NCBI GenBank assembly: GCA_017457545.1
Contig: JAFTHF010000196.1
Span: 1 to 29,842, forward strand
DNA from: Clostridia bacterium
GTDB lineage: Bacteria; Bacillota_A; Clostridia; Oscillospirales; CAG-272
Reading direction: 5' to 3'
Length of the DNA: 29,842 nt
Part shown: one piece after another, positions 1-6,358 of the stretch
Numbering within the stretch: the stretch's first letter is position 1
Layout: each line of letters starts with the position of its first letter
The notes under the pieces: generated by a model
Database searches by the model: none
What the model was told of the DNA's origin: nothing
What the model saw: the letters and a program-made list of their open reading frames with translations, nothing else
Position numbers and translations under genes: made by a program

Positions 1-129
1 ATAACAGGTCTTTACGAGATTTTCATACAGCACCGTCTTTTCGGGACTGGTAGGACCTCCGAATTTGGAAAACCTCGGTCTTCCTTTTCCGGTCGGCTCG
101 CCGGGGACTTCAAATCTAACCTTCTGCAT
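1..129 (-). CDS. rusA: RusA-family Holliday junction resolvase, C-terminus cut by window
   Basis: Only the first 43 residues are in the window. They carry the family's N-terminal signature: a beta strand, then VPGEPTGKGRPRF and a TSPEKTVLYE segment. RusA-type enzymes are small (about 120-140 aa) Mg2+-dependent homodimeric nucleases that resolve four-way junctions made during phage recombination and replication. The ATG at 129 has GGAGG about 6 nt upstream. The start overlaps the end of the upstream small gene by 14 nt, so the two are probably translationally coupled. It is the most distal gene seen of the leftward early operon, fitting the Bet annealase and exonuclease further upstream. The catalytic aspartates lie outside the window, so activity cannot be judged. 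Confidence 0.8.
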   Translation of the reverse strand, partial: MQKVRFEVPGEPTGKGRPRFSKFGGPTSPEKTVLYENLVKTCY

Positions 130-334
130 ATCCAGCCTCCTTTCCCGAAATGTCATAGCCCTTGTCGGTGCCATTCATTTCGTATTTGACGAAATACTGA
201 TAGGTCTTACTGCCTTCGGGCCTGTAACGAACAGGGTGGACTGTGTATCCATTCCTGAACAGGATCGTTGCGATAGCCTCTCGGTCTTCTGCACTTCCGA
301 TCTTCAAAGTGCCTTTGGATTCAAATTTGCTCAT
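116..334 (-). CDS. Small phage protein of unknown function (72 aa)
   Basis: This is a 72-residue, mixed-charge soluble protein with no signal peptide, membrane segment or cysteine motif. I do not recognise the family. It has a good ribosome binding site (AAAGGAG, 5 nt before ATG). It sits 15 nt after the helicase-loader gene and overlaps the RusA-like gene by 14 nt, so it is a genuine operon member. A short stretch (residues about 15-50, alternating hydrophobic and Tyr/Val-rich) suggests a compact alpha/beta fold. Its place between helicase loader and resolvase suggests a role in DNA metabolism, but nothing in the sequence shows one. Confidence 0.65.
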   Translation of the reverse strand: MSKFESKGTLKIGSAEDREAIATILFRNGYTVHPVRYRPEGSKTYQYFVKYEMNGTDKGYDISGKEAGYAEG

Positions 335-349
335 ATCTTCTCCTTTCCG

Positions 350-1258
350 TCAATCGTCGTCTTCGAACAGTGACTGCATTGCATCGTAATTGTCTGCGGC
401 GATTTTTCGCCTCCAGCTCGGTCCTGTGAACTGCATTGGGTAGCACATCTCGAATATTCTATCGTACACACGAGAATGCTTGGGATCTGTTTCGTCCTGC
501 ATTTCGTTCAAGGTCCTGTTAGTTGTGATAATCATAGGCAGTTTCTTTCGGTATCGGTCATCAATAGCGTTGTAAACTATCTCTGCCGCAAAATCCGTTT
601 TTCTTTCTGCACCGAGATCATCAAAGATAACGAGCTTGGCATACGACAAGGACTCCAAAAAGTCATACTCGTTTATCTTTCGCAACTGCATATCCTCTAC
701 GATCTTTACGAATGACGTCATCACAACAGGTATCTGTTGCGAAAGAAGATAATTTGCTATTGCGGCGGCTGCGTAGCTCTTGCCGGTTCCTACATTACCC
801 CACATCAAAAGACCTTGGTTCTTCGCAAGCATTTCATCGAAACGCTTTGCGTAATTTCTGCACCATTTCAGGTTTCTTTGGTTATGCTGGGTTAATTGCA
901 AGGTATCAAATGATACCGCCGTGAACTTCGCATCCATAAGGCTCTGCTTTCTCAACCGCTGGATCCGTCGCATATCGGCATCGGCTTTCTTTTTCCGTTC
1001 CTCTTCTGCAACTCTATCTCGGTCGCATTTGCATTGCCTTGTAGTTAAAACTGGTACGGGTTCGGCATTTTCAATATCCTTTCGGACGAATTGGTAGTGT
1101 TCTTGACGAGGCTCTTTGCAGATGCCGCAATGCAGGAAGCCATCGCTCCCTATGTAGTCATCAGGTCTTTTTTCCTGATTCTTTATTGCTATATCTGCGA
1201 AAGACTTGAACAGTTCAAGTCCTCCTCCGCCTCCGAAAGCGGATTGCATCTCGCCCAT
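350..1258 (-). CDS. dnaC: DnaC/DnaI-type AAA+ helicase loader
   Basis: A 302-residue AAA+ ATPase that should load the replicative helicase at the phage origin. Walker A is GNVGTGKS at residues 154-161 and Walker B is LVIFDDLG (acidic pair at 213-214). A sensor-like ITTN and an arginine-rich RVYDRIFEM follow, as in IstB/DnaC proteins. The N-terminal part has a cysteine cluster (C44, C47, C76, C78), consistent with the zinc module of DnaI-type loaders that contacts the helicase. The start is taken at 1258, not the upstream ATG at 1366: AGGAGTGGAGG precedes this ATG and the upstream gene ends 1 nt before it, whereas the longer form would run over 100 nt into that gene. It follows the replisome organiser, the classic initiator plus loader pair. 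Confidence 0.88.
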   Translation of the reverse strand: MGEMQSAFGGGGGLELFKSFADIAIKNQEKRPDDYIGSDGFLHCGICKEPRQEHYQFVRKDIENAEPVPVLTTRQCKCDRDRVAEEERKKKADADMRRIQRLRKQSLMDAKFTAVSFDTLQLTQHNQRNLKWCRNYAKRFDEMLAKNQGLLMWGNVGTGKSYAAAAIANYLLSQQIPVVMTSFVKIVEDMQLRKINEYDFLESLSYAKLVIFDDLGAERKTDFAAEIVYNAIDDRYRKKLPMIITTNRTLNEMQDETDPKHSRVYDRIFEMCYPMQFTGPSWRRKIAADNYDAMQSLFEDDD

Positions 1259-1259
1259 A

Positions 1260-2078
1260 TCATCCTCCACTCCTATCTCGGAAAGGATTTCCGCTCTGCA
1301 CCTCTTCGTCGGTCGAGACAGGTTCGACCTTCTTCGGTAGGTAATCAAGGAACGGTCTTGTGTCACTCAAAAAGGTGGCAGCGTGTTGGATGTACCTTTG
1401 CTCCGTCCCCTCTCTCTTACACTGCAAAGCGTAGTTCTTTGCGGCTGTAAGCAGTTCTTCGGGAGAAAAGCCCTCTTTTACACGAGTCTGGTATTTCTTA
1501 AAGGCATTGCCTTTATCCACGTTTCTGGGGTACGCCGCCCAAAACTCATCAAAATCCGTCGTGTACTTCGATTCCTTTTTCTTTTCCGCAGGCGGAGCCT
1601 CTGGCGTTTCTGCTCCTGTTGGGACTGTCTGAGGAATGTCCGCAGGACTGTCTTCGGAATCGTCTGCGGAATTTCTGCTTTCGGTATCTTCGTCGGTGTT
1701 TGATGCTTTTCTTCTGCGGTATTCTTGCTTACGCTTGTTATCGTTTTCTCGGCGAGCTTTCGCTTTATAAAACGGCTCTTGCCAAGTGTCCCAATCGTGC
1801 AAGAACAAGCCTTCATCGGTCTCGTCTATCCATCCAGACTCTATCAGCCCTTCAACGATCTTGTCGGTGGAAGCCTTGCACCCAAGAGTAGCAAGGCATT
1901 CCTCGACATCTTCCTTGTCGGCACTGATGATGCGTCCATCGGGTTCTGCGTTATCCAAGCCCCACTGCCACAACGTAACGAGAATGCCTATCGCCTCCGC
2001 CTTGTTGCCGTGGATATACTTGTATAAGCGTCGGAGCTTCGGTCCGTCTATGCTCTTATATACAGCAACCCAAATCAT
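1260..2078 (-). CDS. Phage replisome organiser / DnaD-like initiation protein
   Basis: A 272-residue replication initiation protein. The N-terminal half (about residues 1-110; MIWVAVYKSIDGPKL, then a Trp-rich winged-helix-like region ending FLHDWDTW) matches the N-terminal domain of phage replisome organisers. A highly charged, low-complexity linker (about 115-185) joins it to a C-terminal domain with DFDEFWAAYP...KGNAFKKYQ and YIQHAATFLSD, seen in many Clostridia phage replication proteins. Such proteins bind the origin and recruit the DnaC-like loader encoded next. The start at 2078 is chosen because AGGTGA lies 6 nt upstream; the in-frame ATG at 2111 lacks a visible ribosome binding site and would add 11 residues. 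The origin may lie inside this gene, as in many phages, but I see no clear iteron set. Confidence 0.8.
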   Translation of the reverse strand: MIWVAVYKSIDGPKLRRLYKYIHGNKAEAIGILVTLWQWGLDNAEPDGRIISADKEDVEECLATLGCKASTDKIVEGLIESGWIDETDEGLFLHDWDTWQEPFYKAKARRENDNKRKQEYRRRKASNTDEDTESRNSADDSEDSPADIPQTVPTGAETPEAPPAEKKKESKYTTDFDEFWAAYPRNVDKGNAFKKYQTRVKEGFSPEELLTAAKNYALQCKREGTEQRYIQHAATFLSDTRPFLDYLPKKVEPVSTDEEVQSGNPFRDRSGG

Positions 2079-2122
2079 ACTTTCACCTGCCTGTTCCTTT
2101 GGATCGGTCATTCAACCGAATC

Positions 2123-3013
2123 TTATTCGGAAGTTTCGTCATAGCCTTCGCCTGAGAGCGACTGCTCCTTTTCCTCTGCCATAATTTTCATACGCTCCAT
2201 AATCGCATCGAACACGGTTACGAGCATACCCTCCGTAGAGGAAAGTCCTTCCTGACTCAACAGATCTTTGATAATGCTGTTCGCATCATCTCCGAAATAC
2301 TGCTTTGCCGCACGGAACAGCTCCTGTCTTTGTGCGTTCGTGACTACGGGTGTCTGCTTGGTTGCTACAACCTCGCCCGTCTCCTCGACCACGACGTAAT
2401 CTGCGGGAATAGCACCCGATGCCTGCATCTCATCTACGGTGTAGATGCCCTCGTATTCATTCGGGAATGCCGCACGGAATGCCTGAGACTTGGCTACTTT
2501 CTGAATCATCGTTGCGGGCTTGGACTTCCAGTTACTCTGTCCCGAACTGTACTCTTCGAGGGAAACCTCAACAAAGGTCTCTTCCACGTTTCCGGGAGAG
2601 CGTTCTCTGCGTACTCTGCACCAGCCGCCGATCAGCTCCTCGCCGAGTGCTTTGTAAATGCAGGATCCTTCTTTCTGAACGACGGACATCTCTCCGTTCT
2701 GGGACTTTCTCAGGACCGTGATGCCCGACTTATATCCTCTGTATTCAGGGAAATGGTCGGCTCTGCGGATATAAGCGTGGCATCCTACCACAAACTGTGC
2801 GGGTGCTCTGTCATCGTACTTAATCAGGTACACCTCGCCGTTTTCCAACGGATCGAGCTGCTTTGCCTGACAGGTACGCAGGAACATCGCAACCTCTTGG
2901 TCGGTAACTTTTCCGTTACCTCTCGTCAAGGTGTTCTTGACGGTATCAGCGTCGAGCTTTACCATAAGCCCCGAAAGGCTCTTAAACTCTACTGCCATCA
3001 ATTCGTTTGACAT
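2123..3013 (-). CDS. bet: Phage recombination protein Bet (RecT/Bet single-strand annealing protein)
   Basis: A 296-residue single-strand annealing recombinase. The N-terminal part has DADTVKNTLTRG and EVAMFLRTCQAKQLDPLENGEVYLIKY, then QFVVGCHAYIRRADHFPEYRGYKSG, the core pattern of Bet/RecT proteins. The middle has KSKPATMIQKVAKSQAFRAAFP, the family's conserved C-terminal part of the core. Residues after about 215 are less conserved and may bind partner proteins such as SSB. It anneals complementary ssDNA generated by a partner exonuclease, very likely the PD-(D/E)XK protein two genes upstream. The ATG at 3013 has AGGAGG 8 nt upstream. It lies in the leftward early operon between the coiled-coil protein and the replisome organiser. 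Confidence 0.9.
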   Translation of the reverse strand: MSNELMAVEFKSLSGLMVKLDADTVKNTLTRGNGKVTDQEVAMFLRTCQAKQLDPLENGEVYLIKYDDRAPAQFVVGCHAYIRRADHFPEYRGYKSGITVLRKSQNGEMSVVQKEGSCIYKALGEELIGGWCRVRRERSPGNVEETFVEVSLEEYSSGQSNWKSKPATMIQKVAKSQAFRAAFPNEYEGIYTVDEMQASGAIPADYVVVEETGEVVATKQTPVVTNAQRQELFRAAKQYFGDDANSIIKDLLSQEGLSSTEGMLVTVFDAIMERMKIMAEEKEQSLSGEGYDETSE

Positions 3014-3035
3014 TTCTTTGCCTCCTGTGATTTAT

Positions 3036-3743
3036 TTAAGAACGGACACTGATCGTGACTGTTTCTTCGTACTTGATACCGGGGATTTCGATTTTGCCCT
3101 TCGTTGCCTTAATGAGAGCCATAACAGCACTCTCATCGACAGGGCGGATAACTGCTCCTGCAATGCTTACAGGAACCTGTGCAGGATCTACGGATACGAT
3201 CTTCCACGCCTTCGAGGTTGATACACCGTTTGCCTTCGGCTTCTGTGAGGGAATCGAGCCCGCTTCTGCGATGCCCTGCATAACCTCTGCTTCCGCCATT
3301 GCGAACTCAACGCCCATTGCGTCCCCGTTCTGCTCTGCGGTGGCAGCCTCATCGAGCTTGCGGTCGATCTCTGCCTGAGCGAGCTTACGCATCGCTTCCT
3401 CCTGTTCCTGTCTCTTTCTCTCCTGTTCGAGAACAAAATCACCCATCTTGCCTTTGAGAATCTTCTCTGCGGCTTCAAGGGGATCGAGCATCGCCTTCTT
3501 TTTGGCGAGTACGTCATCGTAGGTTCTCTTAGCTGCCACACGGAGCGGATCCCAATAATCCTTGACCTGCTTTTGCATCGCCTTAATGGTCTTGATGAGG
3601 TCTCCCGCTACCGAATAGTCAGCCTCGGTCGCTACAACAACTGCGGATGCCTGACTTTCCATCAGGCTAACTTCTTTGCCGAGCTGTTCGTTCTCGGCTG
3701 TGTCAAGGACAAGGGCTTCGCTTTTCGCTACTGCTTCGTTCAT
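3036..3743 (-). CDS. Coiled-coil phage protein next to Bet (function unknown)
   Basis: A 235-residue soluble protein. The N-terminus is acidic. The central part (about residues 60-160) is long and helix-forming, rich in Glu, Lys, Gln and Ala with heptad-like spacing (for example VLEQERKRQEQEEAMRKLAQ), so a coiled coil is likely. The C-terminal 70 residues look like a compact alpha/beta domain. I do not recognise a named family, but a coiled-coil protein in this position between a recombination nuclease and RecT/Bet is common in Clostridia phages. It may scaffold or regulate the annealase/nuclease pair; that is inference. The start is well supported (AAAGGAG, 7 nt before ATG). Confidence 0.75.
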   Translation of the reverse strand: MNEAVAKSEALVLDTAENEQLGKEVSLMESQASAVVVATEADYSVAGDLIKTIKAMQKQVKDYWDPLRVAAKRTYDDVLAKKKAMLDPLEAAEKILKGKMGDFVLEQERKRQEQEEAMRKLAQAEIDRKLDEAATAEQNGDAMGVEFAMAEAEVMQGIAEAGSIPSQKPKANGVSTSKAWKIVSVDPAQVPVSIAGAVIRPVDESAVMALIKATKGKIEIPGIKYEETVTISVRS

Positions 3744-3770
3744 ACTGACACTCCTTTCAAAAAATATTTA

Positions 3771-4394
3771 TTAGTGGCGACTTATCCAGTCGTACACGCA
3801 CTTTAATGATCCGAAGACTCTCCAAGCCTCTGCGTCTTTCGCAGGGTAGTCTTCGTATCTCTTCTTTCCTCGACCTTCAGGGGTGAGGTGCAGAATTTCT
3901 TTCTGCTCTATATAGATCCCGTGGCTCGCAAGAATTTGAGCATATGCTTCAAGCTGAACACGGCAGGTCATTTCGCTTATCGTGTAGGTGGTCTTTACAT
4001 CGGTCAACGTCAACTTATCTCCGATATAGGAGAGAATGTCGAGCGTTCCTCCGTACATCATCAGCTTGTGGTAACATTGGAACTCCGAGGAAACGAACAC
4101 CGGTTTCTTCTCATCGAGCCAATCAAGGAAACCATCGAAGTATCCACGATGTTCGGGAGGCACGTCGTCAATGCCGAACTTGATATAATTCTCAATCGCA
4201 TTGTGGACGGACGTTCCTTTGTTTGCTGCTCTATCGAGCGTGGATTCGCTGATGCCTTTGTACTTTGCCATCGAGAGTGGTTCCATAACAGCGGAAACGC
4301 TCGGTATGATGACTCCGTTCAAACGGTAGATATGGTCTTCATCGGTGAACGACAGTTCCGAAAGGTTCGGGAGCTTAATCATCGTAGGGATCAT
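3771..4394 (-). CDS. PD-(D/E)XK exonuclease-like protein (RecB/Cas4-type fold)
   Basis: A 207-residue nuclease whose motifs can be read directly: GTSVHNAIE (H64, E68), SSEF (E104), YGGTLDIL (D119), LTDVKTT (D132, K134) and a QLEAYAQ helix (Q147). This order of H, E, D, DxK and Q is the signature of RecB-like PD-(D/E)XK exonucleases. Length fits a single nuclease domain. Given Bet downstream, it is probably the 5'-3' resecting exonuclease of a lambda Red-like pair, separated from Bet by one gene. The ATG at 4394 has GAGGAGG 9 nt upstream; a second in-frame ATG at 4382 is too far from it. The start overlaps the upstream gene by 20 nt. All active-site residues appear intact. Confidence 0.82.
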   Translation of the reverse strand: MIPTMIKLPNLSELSFTDEDHIYRLNGVIIPSVSAVMEPLSMAKYKGISESTLDRAANKGTSVHNAIENYIKFGIDDVPPEHRGYFDGFLDWLDEKKPVFVSSEFQCYHKLMMYGGTLDILSYIGDKLTLTDVKTTYTISEMTCRVQLEAYAQILASHGIYIEQKEILHLTPEGRGKKRYEDYPAKDAEAWRVFGSLKCVYDWISRH

Positions 4395-4623
4395 AGTCAG
4401 GAACCTCCTCTTCGGCGGTCTTTAATTCCGCACCATTCTCTATGAGCAGGTTGACCGCACAATCATTGAAGCACTCTTCGTGATACTTCTTGCCGTCGTA
4501 CTCGAAATACTCCTCGCCTACCTGAATATCCTCGCCGCAGAATTTGCATCTGCCAATCGAGGGAGGTTCAGGAGCGTTGGGGCATCTACTTAAACAAGGG
4601 CTGCTGTGGCAAATCTCGCACAT
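4375..4623 (-). CDS. Small zinc-binding phage protein
   Basis: An 82-residue protein with two cysteine clusters: CEICHSSPCLSRCP at the N-terminus and CKFCGEDIQVG followed by KYHEEC (residues about 26-51). The CxxC...HxxC arrangement predicts a zinc knuckle, LIM-like or treble-clef-like. The C-terminal tail is acidic (VPDYDPYDD). Such proteins recur in Clostridia and Lachnospiraceae phage early operons beside nuclease genes, without a known function; DNA or protein binding is likely. The gene overlaps its upstream neighbour by 34 nt and the downstream nuclease by 20 nt, typical of a compressed phage operon. No strong Shine-Dalgarno is visible at 4623, so translation may depend on coupling. Confidence 0.72.
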   Translation of the reverse strand: MCEICHSSPCLSRCPNAPEPPSIGRCKFCGEDIQVGEEYFEYDGKKYHEECFNDCAVNLLIENGAELKTAEEEVPDYDPYDD

Positions 4624-4844
4624 CTGTTCATCGCCCCCATTCTGTTGATTTCTCTACGCATCAGGTAGTCTGACAGTTCGTTCTCGAACAAGATCGGGAT
4701 ATAATCCTCACCCTTGCCGTTCACCTCGCATTTTCTGCGAGTGTAAAGCAGAATGTCGGTAATCTCGTCAAACGAGAACTCGTAGCCTGTTTCTTCCTGA
4801 ACTTTCTTGACTATTCCAAGCAAGCGTTCAACCTTTTCATCCAT
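4590..4844 (-). CDS. Small phage early protein, unknown
   Basis: An 84-residue soluble, largely helical protein with a basic mid-section. I do not recognise the family. The start at 4844 is preferred over an in-frame ATG at 4898: AAGGAG lies 8 nt before it, while the upstream ATG falls inside the preceding small gene and lacks a site. The C-terminus overlaps the zinc-binding protein gene by 34 nt. The neighbourhood (Cro-like regulator upstream, recombination genes downstream) only tells that it is expressed early in the lytic programme. Confidence 0.6.
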   Translation of the reverse strand: MDEKVERLLGIVKKVQEETGYEFSFDEITDILLYTRRKCEVNGKGEDYIPILFENELSDYLMRREINRMGAMNRCARFATAALV

Positions 4845-4858
4845 ATCTCTTACTCCTT

Positions 4859-5017
4859 TCAGGATGCTTTGACTTTCTTCTCTTTTGCTTTCAAGCAAAA
4901 TACCGAGATGTCGATAAACCCTATCTCTGCAATCGCTCTGTCAAGATCCTTTTCGGAGGTAAATCCGTATTCATTTTTCAAAATTTCGATGATGTTCTTA
5001 CCGTTTCGCTTTTCCAT
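4859..5017 (-). CDS. Very small phage protein (52 aa)
   Basis: A 52-codon reading frame fills the gap between two operon genes. It starts MEKRNGKNII and ends KKVKAS, and is basic at both ends with a helical centre. GGAGG lies 5 nt before the ATG at 5017 (an alternative ATG at 5020 would leave only 2 nt). The start overlaps the preceding gene by 20 nt, and the stop at 4859 lies 14 nt before the next start, so the fit to operon spacing is tight. No family is recognised. Length and charge would suit a small DNA-binding or regulatory peptide, but that is a guess. Confidence 0.5.
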   Translation of the reverse strand: MEKRNGKNIIEILKNEYGFTSEKDLDRAIAEIGFIDISVFCLKAKEKKVKAS

Positions 5018-5510
5018 CATTACCTCCGCAGATTGCATCGTGCAGGATTTTCAACTCGCTCACAGCCTTGGAGAGCTCCTCGAAGAACGAGAGAACCTCT
5101 TTCAGCAATACTTGATCGTTTTCGCAAACCTCTCCGTCGCCCGCAATCTCCAACATCTTTGCTTTGATGTCTTCGATGTGGTCTGCGTTCAGGTTCTTCA
5201 ACAACTTTACTGTGATACGGTCAATGTCGGCTACTTCATCCGAGATGAAGTGCCTGCATCCTATCGGACATTCATTCAGGCAATAATAATTCAGCAAATG
5301 AGGCGAGCGATAAAGGTCAGCCATAAGAACTGCCTTGTCAACGGGCATACATTTCGTGAGGTTTAGCTCCGCATCAGCCACGGAAGAAACCGACATTCCG
5401 AGCAGCTCTGCCGCTCCCTCTCGGCTTCGTAGCCTGTCATCGTATTCGGCAGCCTTTTTCCTCGCTTCAAACCAAGGATTTCCTGCCGCTTTCGTAGCAT
5501 CACGTCCCAT
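4998..5510 (-). CDS. Phage regulatory-type protein with HTH-like segment and Cys cluster
   Basis: A protein of about 170 residues. Near the N-terminus it has a helix-turn-helix-like stretch (SREGAAELLGMSVSSVADAE) of the kind used by phage XRE-like proteins, with PVDKAVLMADLY after it. The middle holds closely spaced cysteines (CLNECPIGCRH), a possible metal site. The C-terminal 70 residues are helical and may form a coiled coil. Proteins of this layout are common just after the Cro-like gene in Clostridia phages; function is unproven. The start at 5510 is preferred (AGGAGG 9 nt upstream). 5516 is possible, and 5603 would add 31 residues that overlie a probable promoter and operator. It overlaps the 52-aa gene by 20 nt. 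Confidence 0.65.
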   Translation of the reverse strand: MGRDATKAAGNPWFEARKKAAEYDDRLRSREGAAELLGMSVSSVADAELNLTKCMPVDKAVLMADLYRSPHLLNYYCLNECPIGCRHFISDEVADIDRITVKLLKNLNADHIEDIKAKMLEIAGDGEVCENDQVLLKEVLSFFEELSKAVSELKILHDAICGGNDGKAKR

Positions 5511-5536
5511 TTTCATTCGCCTCCTTTTGCTGTATA

Positions 5537-5574
5537 ATAATACCAGAAGGTCGGATAGGTCGCACCAATCGGCA
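5537..5574 (-). promoter_or_regulatory. Possible secondary leftward promoter with operator-like site
   Basis: On the minus strand an extended -10 (TGGTATTAT, hexamer at 5537-5542) lies just before the AAAGGAGG of the 5510 gene. About 20 nt upstream of it sits TGCCGATTGGTG (5563-5574), which differs at the outermost base of each arm from the perfect dyad at 5900-5911. No good -35 is visible. A repressor-controlled internal promoter giving a very short leader is plausible but unproven. Confidence 0.35.
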
Positions 5575-5599
5575 ACTTCGGAGTAAAAAATATTTTCCG

Positions 5600-5836
5600 T
5601 CATTTCATCTCCGCATTGCCAATCGGTAACTGTCCGTCAAATAAAAAGTCGTTAATCTCCGACAACGACCAATCAAATATCTTTGCGACCTTGAACTTCT
5701 CAGCATCGGCGAACTGCGTCTTACCCTGTTCCTTGTTGGAGTACGACGCAGGGGATATTCCCAACTGTTCTGCCATATACTGCTGAGTTAATCCAAGCCT
5801 TGCACGGGCTCCTCTGATTTCGCAGGTTTTAACCAT
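5600..5836 (-). CDS. Cro-like XRE-family regulator
   Basis: A 78-residue protein with one XRE-type helix-turn-helix at the N-terminus (RARLGLTQQYMAEQLGISPASYSNKEQGKTQF, residues about 10-42). A short C-terminal helix follows, with WSLSEINDFLFD. It is the first gene of the leftward early operon and is divergent from the CI-like repressor at 6026, so it occupies the position of Cro. It should bind the shared control region and repress the lysogeny promoter. The start has AAGGTGA a few bases upstream. The gene lies immediately downstream of the consensus promoter at 5891-5919. An operator-like TGCCAATCGGTA lies within its own 3' end (5617-5628). Confidence 0.85.
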   Translation of the reverse strand: MVKTCEIRGARARLGLTQQYMAEQLGISPASYSNKEQGKTQFADAEKFKVAKIFDWSLSEINDFLFDGQLPIGNAEMK

Positions 5837-5890
5837 TCAGTTCACCTTCTTTCTATCATATTTGTCGGGTTTGAGTTTACCGACATCGTT

Positions 5891-5919
5891 ATTATAGCAT
5901 ACCAATCGGTAATTGTCAA
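5891..5919 (-). promoter_or_regulatory. Leftward early promoter with dyad operator in spacer
   Basis: On the minus strand TTGACA (5914-5919) and TATAAT (5891-5896) are separated by exactly 17 nt, a perfect sigma-70 consensus. The spacer contains TACCGATTGGTA (5900-5911), a dyad with TACC/GGTA arms, so bound repressor would block RNA polymerase. It drives the Cro-like gene and the early operon. Confidence 0.85.
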
Positions 5920-5968
5920 TAGTTTTTCTGAAATTTTTTTAGAAAATGTAGATTTTTTTCAAACTTTA

Positions 5969-5977
5969 TGATATAAT
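5969..5977 (+). promoter_or_regulatory. Extended -10 promoter for the repressor gene
   Basis: TGaTATAAT at 5969-5977 is a full extended -10 element about 50 nt before the repressor start. The -35 region is poor, as expected of an extended -10 promoter that needs little -35 contact and may be tuned by operator-bound repressor. Confidence 0.6.
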
Positions 5978-6025
5978 TACTGAAATGGTAATATAAATTT
6001 ACATCTCGGTAAAGGAGAAAAATAT

Positions 6026-6358
6026 ATGGACTACTCATTTTTCAGGGAAAATCTCAAAAATCTTCTCAGCGTGAGAGGGTACACCATCAAGGGCTTTGCC
6101 GCAGAAATCAATGCGAGTGCAGCTACGATCTCTCGCTACCTGTCGGGCGACAGAACGCCTGACCTCCCCTATGTCGTAAACATTGCCTCATTTTTCAACG
6201 TATCTATCGACTGGCTTCTCGGCATCAATGGCGACCAATTTGATGTAATGCCGAAAGAGGTTCAAGAGGTTGCAAGCCTATATTCTCTTGCTTCCCCCGA
6301 TGACCGCCGTGTAATTCAAGCGGTTCTCGGCAAGTATCGAAAGGGTGGCGACAAATGA
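6026..6358 (+). CDS. CI-like XRE-family prophage repressor (short form)
   Basis: A 110-residue repressor with an N-terminal XRE helix-turn-helix (residues about 7-62; GYTIKGFAAEINASAATISRYLSGDRTPDLPYVVNIASFF, then VSIDWLLG). A short C-terminal helical segment (about 75-107) probably serves dimerisation. It lacks the S24/LexA-like peptidase domain of lambda CI, so induction must work by another route, for example an antirepressor or a protease. GGAG lies 8 nt before the ATG. It is divergent from the Cro-like gene and preceded by an extended -10 promoter and operator repeats. Its last codons overlap the following nuclease gene by 4 nt (ATGA), so both proteins are made in the lysogen. Confidence 0.87.
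   Translation: MDYSFFRENLKNLLSVRGYTIKGFAAEINASAATISRYLSGDRTPDLPYVVNIASFFNVSIDWLLGINGDQFDVMPKEVQEVASLYSLASPDDRRVIQAVLGKYRKGGDK

Larger units (their letters stand above)
5877..6012. promoter_or_regulatory. Repressor operator cluster of the immunity region
   Basis: The heptamer TCGGTAA, or its complement, occurs three times between the divergent regulators: 5877-5883 (minus), 5906-5912 and 6006-6012. It recurs in the flanking gene at 5623-5629, with a one-base variant (TCGGCAA) at 5569-5575. The copy at 5906-5912 is half of the full dyad at 5900-5911. The copy at 6006-6012 lies in the leader of the repressor gene and could mediate autoregulation. The pattern fits CI/Cro operators; binding is inferred. 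Confidence 0.6.

Noticed and set aside
1260..1366. Longer start (1366) for the helicase loader
   Set aside because: It would overlap the replisome organiser by over 100 nt and lacks a ribosome binding site; the start at 1258 has one and fits the operon spacing.
2330..3010. Long plus-strand reading frame opposite bet
   Set aside because: It is antisense to a well-supported gene with clear family motifs, has no ribosome binding site, and its protein is rich in rare residues such as Cys and His.
5511..5603. Upstream extension of the 4998-5510 gene to an ATG at 5603
   Set aside because: The extension overlaps a probable -10 box and an operator-like site, and the AGGAGG just before 5510 is the better start signal. 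The 5603 start does overlap the previous stop, so it is not fully excluded.
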